Both the position numbers and the translations under genes were made by a program. A DNA stretch of 64,000 nt from Aliihoeflea sp. 2WW (GTDB lineage: Bacteria; Pseudomonadota; Alphaproteobacteria; Rhizobiales; Rhizobiaceae), in assembly GCF_000497755.1 (NCBI RefSeq), contig NZ_AYOD01000002.1, positions 62,001-126,000 on the forward strand, in the 5' to 3' direction. This document shows positions 55,082 to 63,449 of the stretch, one piece after another; within the stretch, counting starts at the first letter, position 1; each line of letters begins with the position of its first letter. Below the pieces are notes generated by a model. The model made no database searches and was not told the DNA's origin. It saw nothing but the letters and a program-made list of their open reading frames with translations.

Positions 55082-57445
55082 GTGAACATTCTGGAACGTT
55101 ATGACGCCATGGAATATGGCCCCGCCCCCGAATCCCGCTCGGAAGCCGACCGCTGGCTGGCCGCGCGGGATCTGGCCGCATCGCTCTTCATCAACGGCGA
55201 TTGGGTAAAGCCGGCCTCCGGCAAGACCTTCGAGACCCGCGAGCCCGCTTCGGGCAAGCTGCTCGCCACGCTCGGCGAGGCGGGCGCTGCCGATATCGAC
55301 GCCGCCGTTGCGGCCGCCCGCAAGGCGCTGCCGAAATGGCAGGCGCTTTCGGGTTATGAGCGCGCGCGTCACCTCTATGCCATCGGCCGCGCGATGCAAC
55401 GCCATGCACGGCTCTTCGCGGTGCTGGAATCGCTCGACAATGGCAAGCCGATCCGCGAAAGCCGCGACATCGACGTTCCGTTGGCAATCCGCCACTTCAT
55501 CCATCACGCCGGCTGGGCGCAGGCGCTCGACAAGGAATTTCCCGGTCACAAGGCCGCAGGCGTCGCGGGCCAGATCATCCCCTGGAACTTCCCCCTCCTG
55601 ATGCTCGGCTGGAAGATCGCGCCGGCGCTCGCCGCCGGCTGCACGGTCGTCCTCAAGCCAGCCGAATTCACGCCGCTCACCGCAATCCTGTTCGCCGAAA
55701 TCTGCGCCCGCGTCGGCCTGCCCAAGGGCGTCGTCAACATCGTCCAGGGCGGGCCGGAAGCCGGCGCGGCAATCGTCGACCATGCCGACATCGACAAGAT
55801 CGCCTTCACCGGCTCGTCCGAGGTCGGCAAGATCATCCGCAAGGCGACCGCCGGCACCGGCAAGAAATTGTCGCTCGAACTTGGCGGCAAGTCGGCCTTC
55901 ATCGTCTTCGAGGATGCCGATCTCGATTCCGCCGTCGAAGGGCTGGTCGACGGCATCTGGTTCAACCAGGGCCAGGTCTGCTGCGCCGGCTCGCGCCTCC
56001 TCGTGCAGGAAGGCATCGCCGATCGCTTCGTCGAGAAGGTCAAGGCGCGGATGGGCAAGCTTCGGCTTGGCGATCCGCTGGACAAGAACACCGATATCGG
56101 CCCGCTCGTCGACAGGACGCAGTTGGAGCGTGTGCGCCGTCTCGTCGCGCAGGGCGCGTCCGAAGGCGCGATCTGCTGGCAGCCGGACTGCGCGGTTCCG
56201 ACCGAGGGCCACTACCACCTGCCGGTTCTCGCCACCAATCTCGCACCCGCCAACGTCCTGGCGCAGGAGGAGGTGTTCGGCCCCGTTCTCGCCGCGATGA
56301 CCTTCCGCACGACCGACGAAGCGGTGTCGATCGCCAACAACACCCGCTACGGCCTTGCCGCATCGATCTGGAGCGAGAATATCAACCTCGCGCTCGACGC
56401 TGCCCCCAAGCTCAAGGCCGGCGTCGTCTGGATCAACGGCACCAACATGTTCGATGCCGCCTGCGGCTTCGGCGGCTACCGCGAGAGCGGCTTCGGCCGT
56501 GAAGGCGGGCGCGAGGGCTTGGCGGAATATCTCGTCGCGCCCATGGCGAAATCGGCCGATCTCGCGCCGGCCAAGCCCGTCGAGCCCACTTCGGCCGCCG
56601 ATGGCGTCGGCATCGACCGCACGGCCAAGCTCTATATCGGCGGCAAGCAGGTCCGGCCGGACGGCGCCTATTCGATGCCGGTCACCGGCGCCAAGGGACG
56701 GCTCGCCGGCGAAGTCGGCATCGGCAGCCGCAAGGACATCCGCGACGCGGTTTCCGCCGCCCACGCCGCCAAGGGTTGGGCGGCCGCCACCGGCTACAAT
56801 CGCGCGCAGGTGCTCTATTTCTTCGCCGAAAATCTCGATGCCCGCGCCGGCGAATTCGCCGCGCGCATCACCGATCTCACCGGCGCATCTGCCCGCGCAT
56901 CGCGCGCCGAGGTCGACCTGTCGGTCGAGCGCCTCTTCGCGCTCGCCGGCCTGGCCGACAAATATGAGGGCCGGGTCCACCAGCCCCCTGCCCGCGCGGT
57001 GACGCTCGCCCTTCACGAACCGGTCGGCGTCATCGGCGTCGTCGCCTCCGACGACCAGCCGCTTCTCGGCCTGATCTCGCTGATCGCGCCGGCGTTGACC
57101 ATGGGCAACAGCGTCGTCGCCGTGCCGTCCGCCCGCCACGCGCTCGTCGCGACCGACCTCTATCAGGTCATGGAAACCTCCGACCTGCCGGCCGGCGCGG
57201 TCAACATCGTCACCGGCCCGGCCCGCGACCTCGCCAAGGTTCTGGCGATGCACGACGATGTCGACGGGCTCTGGGTGGTGGCCGACAAAGACACATGCCG
57301 GACGGCGGAAGCTGAATCCGTCGGCAATCTCAAACGGGTGTGGACATCGAATGGAAAGTCCGTCGACTGGTCGGTACAGCCGCACGATCTTCTCCTGCCG
57401 CGCGCGGTCGAGGTGAAGAATGTCTGGGTTCCGTATGGCGACTGA
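55082..57445 (+). CDS. two-domain aldehyde dehydrogenase (ALDH16-like)
   Basis: A 787-residue protein made of two ALDH-fold units. The first (about 30-500) is complete: IPWNFPLLML, Glu266 in LELGGK, and Cys300 in NQGQVCCAGS. The second (about 530-787) keeps the fold pattern (KLYIGGKQVRPDGAYSMPV, EPVGVIGVVAS) but lacks both the E-x-GGK and the Q-x-C motifs and is truncated, so it should be inactive and structural, as described for ALDH16. The start is GTG. With deoC upstream it may oxidise acetaldehyde to acetate; it could also oxidise the aldehyde from the ThDP enzyme. Confidence 0.9.
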   Translation: MNILERYDAMEYGPAPESRSEADRWLAARDLAASLFINGDWVKPASGKTFETREPASGKLLATLGEAGAADIDAAVAAARKALPKWQALSGYERARHLYAIGRAMQRHARLFAVLESLDNGKPIRESRDIDVPLAIRHFIHHAGWAQALDKEFPGHKAAGVAGQIIPWNFPLLMLGWKIAPALAAGCTVVLKPAEFTPLTAILFAEICARVGLPKGVVNIVQGGPEAGAAIVDHADIDKIAFTGSSEVGKIIRKATAGTGKKLSLELGGKSAFIVFEDADLDSAVEGLVDGIWFNQGQVCCAGSRLLVQEGIADRFVEKVKARMGKLRLGDPLDKNTDIGPLVDRTQLERVRRLVAQGASEGAICWQPDCAVPTEGHYHLPVLATNLAPANVLAQEEVFGPVLAAMTFRTTDEAVSIANNTRYGLAASIWSENINLALDAAPKLKAGVVWINGTNMFDAACGFGGYRESGFGREGGREGLAEYLVAPMAKSADLAPAKPVEPTSAADGVGIDRTAKLYIGGKQVRPDGAYSMPVTGAKGRLAGEVGIGSRKDIRDAVSAAHAAKGWAAATGYNRAQVLYFFAENLDARAGEFAARITDLTGASARASRAEVDLSVERLFALAGLADKYEGRVHQPPARAVTLALHEPVGVIGVVASDDQPLLGLISLIAPALTMGNSVVAVPSARHALVATDLYQVMETSDLPAGAVNIVTGPARDLAKVLAMHDDVDGLWVVADKDTCRTAEAESVGNLKRVWTSNGKSVDWSVQPHDLLLPRAVEVKNVWVPYGD

Positions 57446-57461
57446 AACCGGGAAGCGAGCG

Positions 57462-57929
57462 ATGGGCAAGGAAAACGGCGTTCTGGAAGATACGTTGCTG
57501 CCGCGCGACACATCGCGCTCCCTTCCCCTCTCGCTGCTGCGCGCGCGCGAAGCCGTCATGGTCCGTTTTCGACCATTGCTGGCCGTTCATGACCTGACCG
57601 AGCAGCAATGGCGCGTCATCCGCATCCTCGGCGAAACGAGCCCGCTCGACGCGACCGAGGTCGCGGAACGGGCATGCGTCCTCGCTCCCAGCCTGACCCG
57701 GATCATCAAGTCGCTCGAAGAGCGCGGCATCATCCGGCGCGAACGCGACCATGCGGATGCGCGCCGCACTCTGCTCAGCCTCAACCAGGCCGGGTTCGAC
57801 CTCATCCGCGATGTGACTCCGCAAAGCGTCGCGATCTACTCGGTTCTCGAAGCCCGCTACGGCCGCGAAAAGACCGAGCATCTGATCGACATGCTGAACG
57901 AACTGGCGGCGATGAAGGACGGCGCATGA
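57462..57929 (+). CDS. HpaR-like MarR regulator
   Basis: A 155-residue MarR protein resembling the homoprotocatechuate-pathway repressor HpaR. It has [16 protein letters not shown] at the N-terminus and the HTH region LDATEVAERACVLAPSLTRII with wing HADARRT. GGAAG six bases before the ATG favours this start, though two in-frame ATGs lie upstream and overlap the ALDH stop. It is coupled to maiA by an ATGA overlap. No homoprotocatechuate genes are visible in the window. Confidence 0.85.
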   Translation: MGKENGVLEDTLLPRDTSRSLPLSLLRAREAVMVRFRPLLAVHDLTEQQWRVIRILGETSPLDATEVAERACVLAPSLTRIIKSLEERGIIRRERDHADARRTLLSLNQAGFDLIRDVTPQSVAIYSVLEARYGREKTEHLIDMLNELAAMKDGA

Positions 57930-58576
57930 GCCGGGTCGTCCTGCACAATTATTTCCGATCCTCCACCTCCTATCGCGTCCGCATCGCGCTCAATCTCAAG
58001 GGCGTCGACTACGACTACGTCGCGCACCATCTGCGCCACGGCGAACACCGCGACCCGGCCTTTCTGGCCGTCAATGCGCAAGGATTGGTTCCGGCGCTGG
58101 TCTGGTCGGACGGCACGGTTCTCACGCAGTCGCTGGCGATCTGCGAATTTCTCGACGAAGTGATCCCGCAGCCCGCGCTTCTTCCCGCCGACCCCGCCGG
58201 CCGCGCCCGGGTTCGGGCGATCGCGCAGATGATCGCATGCGAAATCCATCCGGTGAACAATCTGCGTGTCCTCAACGCGCTCCGCGCGCGCTACGGCGCC
58301 GACGACGCTGGCGTCGCCGACTGGTTCCGGCATTGGGTCAACGAAACATTCGCGCCGCTCGAGGCGATGCTCGCGGCGAGCCCGCAGACGGGACGCTTCT
58401 GCCATGGGGACGAGCCGGGCCTGGCGGATATCTGCCTCGTCGCGCAGGTCGCAAACAATGCACGCTTCAATGTCGACATGACGCCATATCCGACCATTTC
58501 GCGCATTCGCGACGCGTGCATGGAACGGGCCGCCTTTGCAGACACTGCGCCTGCCCGGCAGCCCGACGCCGAATAG
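57926..58576 (+). CDS. maiA: maleylacetoacetate isomerase (zeta-class GST)
   Basis: Isomerises maleylacetoacetate to fumarylacetoacetate in tyrosine/homogentisate breakdown using glutathione. The 216 residues show the zeta motif region YFRSSTSYRVRIALNLKG, where the usual Cys/Ala of the SSxS loop is Thr, plus VNAQGLVPALV and CEIHPVNNLRVL. hmgA and fahA are not in the window. The enzyme could serve another maleyl- or GSH-dependent ring-cleavage route. Its ATG overlaps the hpaR-like stop. Confidence 0.9.
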   Translation: MSRVVLHNYFRSSTSYRVRIALNLKGVDYDYVAHHLRHGEHRDPAFLAVNAQGLVPALVWSDGTVLTQSLAICEFLDEVIPQPALLPADPAGRARVRAIAQMIACEIHPVNNLRVLNALRARYGADDAGVADWFRHWVNETFAPLEAMLAASPQTGRFCHGDEPGLADICLVAQVANNARFNVDMTPYPTISRIRDACMERAAFADTAPARQPDAE

Positions 58577-58577
58577 G

Positions 58578-58718
58578 TCAGTGGGCGGATGTCGCCGCGA
58601 CTGGGGGATTGATCAGAGCAAGCCGCGCCATGGGGTCCGCCTGCACGTCGCCGAAGAAGTAGAACGATCCTGCCACGAGCGCGCCGATCAGCGCGGTGGA
58701 GATAAACCTGCCTGCCAT
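58578..58718 (-). CDS. possible 46-residue membrane microprotein
   Basis: A short frame encoding MAGRFISTALIGALVAGSFY and then a polar tail ending in His. It predicts one transmembrane helix or an uncleaved signal. It ends one base after the maiA stop, in convergent orientation. Upstream are two small hairpins (GTCCCTTGAAGGGAC and GGCGC-TCCG-GCGCC) and a weak AAGAA ribosome-binding site. There is no homology argument, so it is offered as a candidate only. Confidence 0.35.
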   Translation of the reverse strand: MAGRFISTALIGALVAGSFYFFGDVQADPMARLALINPPVAATSAH

Positions 58719-58818
58719 TTTCTTATGTCCCGCTGGCGCCGGAGCGCCGTCCCTTCAAGGGACAAATGGCCGGGCTGGGGGATCGTTCCCTTCCCGGCAC
58801 AATTTTCACGGGTATCGA

Positions 58819-59511
58819 TCAGGCGACGACTTCGACGACCTTGCCTTCGGCCAGCGTGACGCGCCGGTCCATGCGGGACGCGAGTTCGTGGTTGTGCGTG
58901 GCGATCAGCGCTGACAGGCCCGACTGGCGCACGAGCGCTTCGAGCGCGTCGAAAACGTAGCCTGCCGTCGCCGGGTCGAGGTTTCCGGTCGGCTCGTCCG
59001 CCAGCAGAAGCCGAGGCGCGTTGGCGACCGCGCGGGCAATCGCCACACGCTGCTGTTCGCCGCCTGACAGTTCGGCCGGACGATGCGTACCGCGATGCCC
59101 GATCTTCATGTAGTCGAGAAGCTGGGCCGCACGCTCCGAGGCTTCCTTCGATTTCAAACCGCGAACGAGTTGCGGCATCATGATGTTCTCGAGCGCCGAG
59201 AACTCCGGGAGCAAGTGGTGGAACTGGTAGACGAAGCCGATCTCGTTGCGGCGGATCGCCGTGCGGTCGTCATCCGACAATTGCCCGCACTCCTGCCCGT
59301 TCAGCACGACGTCGCCGGAGTTCGGCCGTTCGAGCAGGCCGGCCGTGTGGAGCAGCGTCGACTTGCCGGCGCCGGACGGCGCAACAAGCGCGACCATCTC
59401 GCCTTGTCCGATCGTGAAGTCGGCGCCCTTCAGGATGACGAGCTTGCCCGCCGCATCCTCATAGAAGCGCTCGACACCCTTGAGCTGCAATACGGTCTTC
59501 GCCGCCATCAT
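58819..59511 (-). CDS. lolD: lipoprotein-releasing system ATP-binding protein
   Basis: ATPase of LolCDE, which detaches outer-membrane lipoproteins from the inner membrane. The 230 residues have Walker [31 protein letters not shown] (Lol/MacB type Q-loop), [15 protein letters not shown] and [11 protein letters not shown]. The ATG at 59511 overlaps the lolC stop. Confidence 0.96.
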   Translation of the reverse strand: MMAAKTVLQLKGVERFYEDAAGKLVILKGADFTIGQGEMVALVAPSGAGKSTLLHTAGLLERPNSGDVVLNGQECGQLSDDDRTAIRRNEIGFVYQFHHLLPEFSALENIMMPQLVRGLKSKEASERAAQLLDYMKIGHRGTHRPAELSGGEQQRVAIARAVANAPRLLLADEPTGNLDPATAGYVFDALEALVRQSGLSALIATHNHELASRMDRRVTLAEGKVVEVVA

Positions 59512-60788
59512 TCGTACCTCAGCGCATCGACCGGATCGAGCTTGGCAGCCCGCCATGCGGGAAAGAGCGTCGCCAGGAATGATAGCGCGAGCGCCATCAG
59601 GACCACGGAGACGGTTTCGGCGATGTCCATGCGCGCCGGCAACTGGCTCAGGAAATAGAGCTCCGGGTTGAAGATCGTCGTGCCCGAGAGCCAGGAGAAG
59701 AACTGGCGGATCGATTCGACGTTGAGGCAGACGACCACGCCGAGAACGACCCCGGCGATCGTGCCCACCACGCCGATGGCCGCGCCCGTCATGAAGAAGA
59801 TCCGCATCACCGCGCCGCTCGTCGCGCCCATCGTGCGCAGGATCGCGATATCGCGCCCCTTGTCCTTCACCAGCATGAAGAGGCCGGAGATGATGTTGAG
59901 CGCGGCGACGAGCACGATCAGCGTCAGGATCATGAACATCACGTTGCGCTCGACCTGCAGCGCGGAGAAGAAGGTCTGGTTGCGCTGACGCCAGTCGGTC
60001 AGGAAGACCGGCCGCATCGCCGCGTCCTCGATCGCGGGCCGCAACTGGTCGACTGCATCGGGGTTGTCGACGAAGACCTCGATCGACTGCGCGACGCCAT
60101 CCGAATTGAAGAAAAGCTGCGCCTCCTCGATCGGCATGAACACCACCGACGCGTCATATTCCGACATGCCGAGCTGGAAGACCGCGATGACGGGGTAGGA
60201 CTTGACGCGCGGCGTCGTGCCGAACGGAGTCACGTCGCCGTCGGCGGACGCGAAGGTGATCGGATCGCCGACCGTGATGCCGAGAGCCTCGGCCATGCGG
60301 CTGCCGATCGCAACGCCCTGGTCGCCTGCAAAACCTTCGAGCGAGCCCTGCTGGATGTTGCCGGACACGCTGTCCATCTTGGCAAGGTCCTCGGCGCGCA
60401 CGCCGCGGATCAGCGCGCCCGTTCCCGCCGTACGGCGCCCCGAGGCGAGCACCTGCCCGTCGACATGCGGGATCGCATAGCGCACACCGGCAATGCCGTT
60501 GAAGCGCGCTGCGATCTCCTCATAATCGTCGAGCCCGCTCTCGATCGGCTGGACGACGAGATGGCCGTTGATGCCGAGAATGCGGTCGAGCAGTTCGGCG
60601 CGGAACCCGTTCATCACCGCCATGACGATGATCAGCGTCGCGACGCCCAGCATGATGCCGATGAAGGAGATCATCGAGATGACCGAGATCACCGTTTCCT
60701 TGCGCTTGGAGCGCAGATAGCGCCACGCGACCATGCGCTCGAAGGCCGAAAACGGCCCGGCGCCCTTCTTCGACACCGCTTCGCTCAT
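59508..60788 (-). CDS. lolC: lipoprotein-releasing ABC transporter permease (LolC/E)
   Basis: A 426-residue inner-membrane protein with one N-terminal helix ([20 protein letters not shown]), a large periplasmic domain (about 60-270) and three C-terminal helices. The FtsX-like end includes [21 protein letters not shown] and [22 protein letters not shown]. As in other alphaproteobacteria a single LolC/E hybrid permease appears to work with LolD. The ATG overlaps the proS stop. Confidence 0.95.
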   Translation of the reverse strand: MSEAVSKKGAGPFSAFERMVAWRYLRSKRKETVISVISMISFIGIMLGVATLIIVMAVMNGFRAELLDRILGINGHLVVQPIESGLDDYEEIAARFNGIAGVRYAIPHVDGQVLASGRRTAGTGALIRGVRAEDLAKMDSVSGNIQQGSLEGFAGDQGVAIGSRMAEALGITVGDPITFASADGDVTPFGTTPRVKSYPVIAVFQLGMSEYDASVVFMPIEEAQLFFNSDGVAQSIEVFVDNPDAVDQLRPAIEDAAMRPVFLTDWRQRNQTFFSALQVERNVMFMILTLIVLVAALNIISGLFMLVKDKGRDIAILRTMGATSGAVMRIFFMTGAAIGVVGTIAGVVLGVVVCLNVESIRQFFSWLSGTTIFNPELYFLSQLPARMDIAETVSVVLMALALSFLATLFPAWRAAKLDPVDALRYE

Positions 60789-62113
60789 GCGGTAGCTCCC
60801 AGTTCGCGCACGACCGCATCGAGGGACACGGTGCGGCGCTCGCCGGTCTTGCGGTTCTTGATCTCGGCCTCGTTGGCGGCGACGCCGCGCGGGCCGACGA
60901 TCACCTGCCAGGGCAGGCCGATCAGGTCGGCGGTGGCGAACTTACCGCCGGCACGGCTGTCCGTGTCGTCATAGAGCACATCGCGGCCCGACGCGCCGAG
61001 CTCGGCATGGAGCCGGTCGCAGGCCGCGTCGCAGGCGGCATCGCCCGACTTCATGTTGATCAGGCCGACATCGAACGGCGCGACGGCGTCCGGCCAGATG
61101 ATGCCGTTCTCGTCGTGGCTCGCCTCGATGATGCCGGCGACGAGGCGCGACGGGCCGATGCCGTAGGAGCCCATCGAAACGAAATGCTCCTTGCCGTCCG
61201 GTCCCTGCACCTTGGCGCCCATGGGCTTCGAGTATTTCTCGCCGAAGTGGAAGATGTGGCCGACCTCGATGCCCCGCGCGGCGAGCTTGTCACCGTCGCC
61301 GACGGCGTTCCACGCGCCCTCGTCGTGCATCTCCTCGGTCGCCGCATAGGGCGTCGTCCAGCGCTGCACGATCTCGGCCATCGCCGCGTCGTCGCGAAAA
61401 TCGGTGTCGGCGCCCGGCACGGTCAGGTCGAGATAGGCCTTGTCGCAGAAGACCTGGCTCTCGCCGGTCTCGGCCAGAATGATGAATTCGTGCGAAAGGT
61501 CGCCGCCGATCGGGCCGGTGTCGGCGCGCATCGGAATCGCCTTCATGCCGACGCGCGTGAAGGTGCGCAGGTAGGAAACGAACATGCGGTTATACGCCGC
61601 CTTCGAGGCTTCGTAGTCGATGTCGAACGAATAGGCGTCCTTCATCAGGAACTCGCGCGAGCGCATGACACCGAAGCGCGGGCGCACCTCGTCGCGGAAC
61701 TTCCACTGGATGTGGTAGAGGTTGAGCGGCAGGTCCTTGTAGGACTTGACGTAGGAGCGGAAAATTTCCGTCACCATCTCCTCATTGGTCGGGCCGTAGA
61801 GAAGATCGCGGTTCTGGCGATCCTTGATGCGCAGCATCTCCTTGCCGTAGTCGTCGTACCGGCCGCTTTCGCGCCAAAGCTCGGCGGACTGGATGGTCGG
61901 CATCAGGATTTCGTGCGCGCCGGCCCGGTCCTGTTCCTCGCGGATGATCCGGTTGACCTTGTCGAGCACGCGCTTGCCCAGCGGCAGCCAGGTGAACGAG
62001 CCCTGCCCCTGCTGGCGGATCATGCCGGCACGCAGCATCAGCCGGTGCGAAACGATCTCGGCCTCGCGGGGGTTTTCCTTCAGGATGGGAAGAAAGTACT
62101 GCGACAAACGCAT
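60785..62113 (-). CDS. proS: prolyl-tRNA synthetase, short form without editing insertion
   Basis: Class II synthetase of 442 residues beginning [21 protein letters not shown]. It has [17 protein letters not shown] (motif 1 area), [23 protein letters not shown] (motif 2, shown in part) and [15 protein letters not shown] (motif 3), then the anticodon-binding domain. E. coli ProRS (572 residues) carries an editing domain of about 180 residues between motifs 2 and 3 that is missing or very reduced here. First gene of proS-lolC-lolD. The ATG at 62113 is chosen because upstream residues are unlike ProRS. Confidence 0.95.
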   Translation of the reverse strand: MRLSQYFLPILKENPREAEIVSHRLMLRAGMIRQQGQGSFTWLPLGKRVLDKVNRIIREEQDRAGAHEILMPTIQSAELWRESGRYDDYGKEMLRIKDRQNRDLLYGPTNEEMVTEIFRSYVKSYKDLPLNLYHIQWKFRDEVRPRFGVMRSREFLMKDAYSFDIDYEASKAAYNRMFVSYLRTFTRVGMKAIPMRADTGPIGGDLSHEFIILAETGESQVFCDKAYLDLTVPGADTDFRDDAAMAEIVQRWTTPYAATEEMHDEGAWNAVGDGDKLAARGIEVGHIFHFGEKYSKPMGAKVQGPDGKEHFVSMGSYGIGPSRLVAGIIEASHDENGIIWPDAVAPFDVGLINMKSGDAACDAACDRLHAELGASGRDVLYDDTDSRAGGKFATADLIGLPWQVIVGPRGVAANEAEIKNRKTGERRTVSLDAVVRELGATA

Positions 62114-62302
62114 CAAGGACGTCCATTGAGAAAGAGAGAAGCGCGGAATCAAACGGCCGAACTGAGCCACGATCGCCCGCGCTTCATAGCCATTTCAGCG
62201 CCCCTTGAAAACCCGGGCGATGACGACACGCGACGGGCCCCGCACGTGCCGGAATTTTGTGCATTGCAGCACAAAATGCGGGCTTACAGCGCGAGAATTA
62301 AG

Positions 62303-62330
62303 GTGACATCGGTGCGACGATTGGTCTAGT
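62303..62330 (+). promoter_or_regulatory. predicted promoter of the proS-DUF1467 sRNA
   Basis: GTGACA (62303-62308) and TCTAGT (62325-62330) with a 16-bp spacer form a plausible sigma-70-type promoter. It would start transcription at about 62337. Confidence 0.45.
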
Positions 62331-62336
62331 CTCACC

Positions 62337-62491
62337 GTCATAACAGAGAAGGCGAGCATTTTATTTCGCTTTCCGACGCGGTCAAAGTCTTGGGAGGATG
62401 CGATCCTGGCGCGATTAACCCGCTGCCGCCTGTAACTGGAATGGATCGGACGCGTTCAAATTTGCAAGGCCTCGTGCCTTGCATTTTTTTT
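62337..62491 (+). ncRNA. candidate trans-acting small RNA between proS and DUF1467 (alpha-r9/Smr9C-like position)
   Basis: A 411-bp gap between two minus-strand genes contains a plus-strand promoter-like pair and, about 150 bp later, a strong intrinsic terminator, with no protein frame between. Internal features are a small hairpin AGGAT-GCG-ATCCT (62395-62407) and a 12-nt direct repeat, GACGCGGTCAAA and GACGCGTTCAAA. From memory, Sinorhizobium meliloti encodes a conserved sRNA of about 150 nt (Smr9C, alpha-r9 family) in the equivalent gap beside proS; that match is by position and size, not sequence comparison. The 5' end is estimated. Confidence 0.65.
62463..62491 (+). terminator. strong Rho-independent terminator of the sRNA
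   Basis: TGCAAGGC, loop CTCGT, GCCTTGCA, then eight T residues: an 8-bp perfect stem on the plus strand. Neither adjacent protein gene is on that strand, so it must end a non-coding transcript. Confidence 0.92.
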
Positions 62492-62524
62492 GGGCATCGA
62501 AATTAATCGATACTTGTCACGTCG

Positions 62525-62791
62525 TCAGGCGCCGGGCCCGATTCTGGGAATGTCGTCGAAGCTCCATCCGAATACGGACGTCGCCAGGTAGAAGGCGCCA
62601 TAGATCAGTGCCGAGACGATGGTCGTGCGGATAACGGCTTTCAGCATGTGAGATCCCGCCGGCGCACTTGCCGTGGTGCCCAAGGTGACGTCCCCGTCTT
62701 CGTCCTGCGTGCGCAGGCCAAAGGGCAGCATCGCGAACAGCACCGTCCACCAGATGATGAAATAGACCGCGAAAGCGGAAATCCAGGTCAT
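62525..62791 (-). CDS. DUF1467 small membrane protein
   Basis: An 88-residue protein with two transmembrane helices (MTWISAFAVYFIIWWTVLF and VIRTTIVSALIYGAFYL) joined by an acidic loop, typical of DUF1467. The function is unknown; it is conserved next to proS and mce in rhizobia. GAGGACGACCT precedes the ATG. Confidence 0.9.
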   Translation of the reverse strand: MTWISAFAVYFIIWWTVLFAMLPFGLRTQDEDGDVTLGTTASAPAGSHMLKAVIRTTIVSALIYGAFYLATSVFGWSFDDIPRIGPGA

Positions 62792-62894
62792 AGGTCGTCC
62801 TCATGCGGATCGCCGGCAACGGCCGCGATCATCGGTGCCGCCTCCCCTAGCCGAACTGCACCCTTGCGCAAACGTGTCGCTTGGTCGCGCGCCG

Positions 62895-63299
62895 TCAGAC
62901 CTGTTCGAGTTCGACCAGCGTTCCCATGAAATCCTTGGGATGCAGGAAGATCACCGGCTTGCCATGGGCGCCGATCTTCGGCTCGCCGTCGCCCAGCACA
63001 CGCGCGCCGGAGGCCTTCATGCGGTCGCGCGCGGCAAGAATGTCGTCCACCTCGTAGCACACGTGATGCATGCCACCCGACGGGTTCTTGTCGATGAAGG
63101 TCTGGATGCTCGACCCTTCGCCCAAGGGTTCCAGAAGCTCGATCTTGGTGTTCCCGACATCGACGAAGACCACCGTCACCCCATGCTCCGGCAGCGCCTG
63201 CGGCTCGGACACCCTCCCCCCCAGCGTATCACGGTAAAGCGCCGTCGCGGCGGCAAGGTCCGGCACGGCGAGGGCTACGTGGTTGAGGCGTCCAAGCAT
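62895..63299 (-). CDS. mce: methylmalonyl-CoA epimerase
   Basis: Vicinal-oxygen-chelate enzyme interconverting the methylmalonyl-CoA epimers in propionate breakdown. The 134 residues have metal ligands in LGRLNHVALAV, GGMHHVCYEVDD and LVELEQV. AGGGGAGAGCCG before the ATG fixes the start. A longer upstream frame reads through the heptamer repeats and is not meaningful. It is separated from rnj by those repeats. Confidence 0.93.
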   Translation of the reverse strand: MLGRLNHVALAVPDLAAATALYRDTLGGRVSEPQALPEHGVTVVFVDVGNTKIELLEPLGEGSSIQTFIDKNPSGGMHHVCYEVDDILAARDRMKASGARVLGDGEPKIGAHGKPVIFLHPKDFMGTLVELEQV

Positions 63300-63313
63300 C
63301 GGCTCTCCCCTTG

Positions 63314-63348
63314 GTGAATGGTGAATGGTGAATGGTGAATGGTGAATG
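63314..63348 (+). repeat. five tandem copies of GTGAATG
   Basis: Five perfect head-to-tail 7-bp units lie 15 bp upstream of the mce start codon, in the mce leader. The complementary unit CATTCAC is repeated at 63397-63441, so the two arrays are inverted with respect to each other. Confidence 0.95.
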
Positions 63349-63396
63349 GTCGAACTGGAAGGGAACCATAGCGGTGTCAAGCGCGCCGCCGGCTCC

Positions 63397-63441
63397 CATT
63401 CACCATTCACTATTCACCATTCACCGCGATTCACCATTCAC
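63397..63441 (-). repeat. inverted array of the same heptamer
   Basis: Units read on the plus strand: CATTCAC, CATTCAC, TATTCAC, CATTCAC, then CGC, GATTCAC, CATTCAC. On the minus strand these are GTGAATG-type units. The array ends 9 bp from the rnj stop codon. Pairing with the first array would form a stem of about 28 bp with a loop of about 48 bp. Confidence 0.92.
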
Positions 63442-63449
63442 CGCCTGTC

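Noticed and set aside
54857-57559. A 900-codon minus-strand frame over the ALDH gene
   Set aside because: Antisense to a gene with complete ALDH motifs; composition is typical of a mirror frame (RDD/AEG-rich) and no domain is recognisable.
63314-63441. Short direct repeats resembling a CRISPR array
   Set aside because: The unit is only 7 bp, without unique spacers, and the second array is inverted; no cas genes are present.
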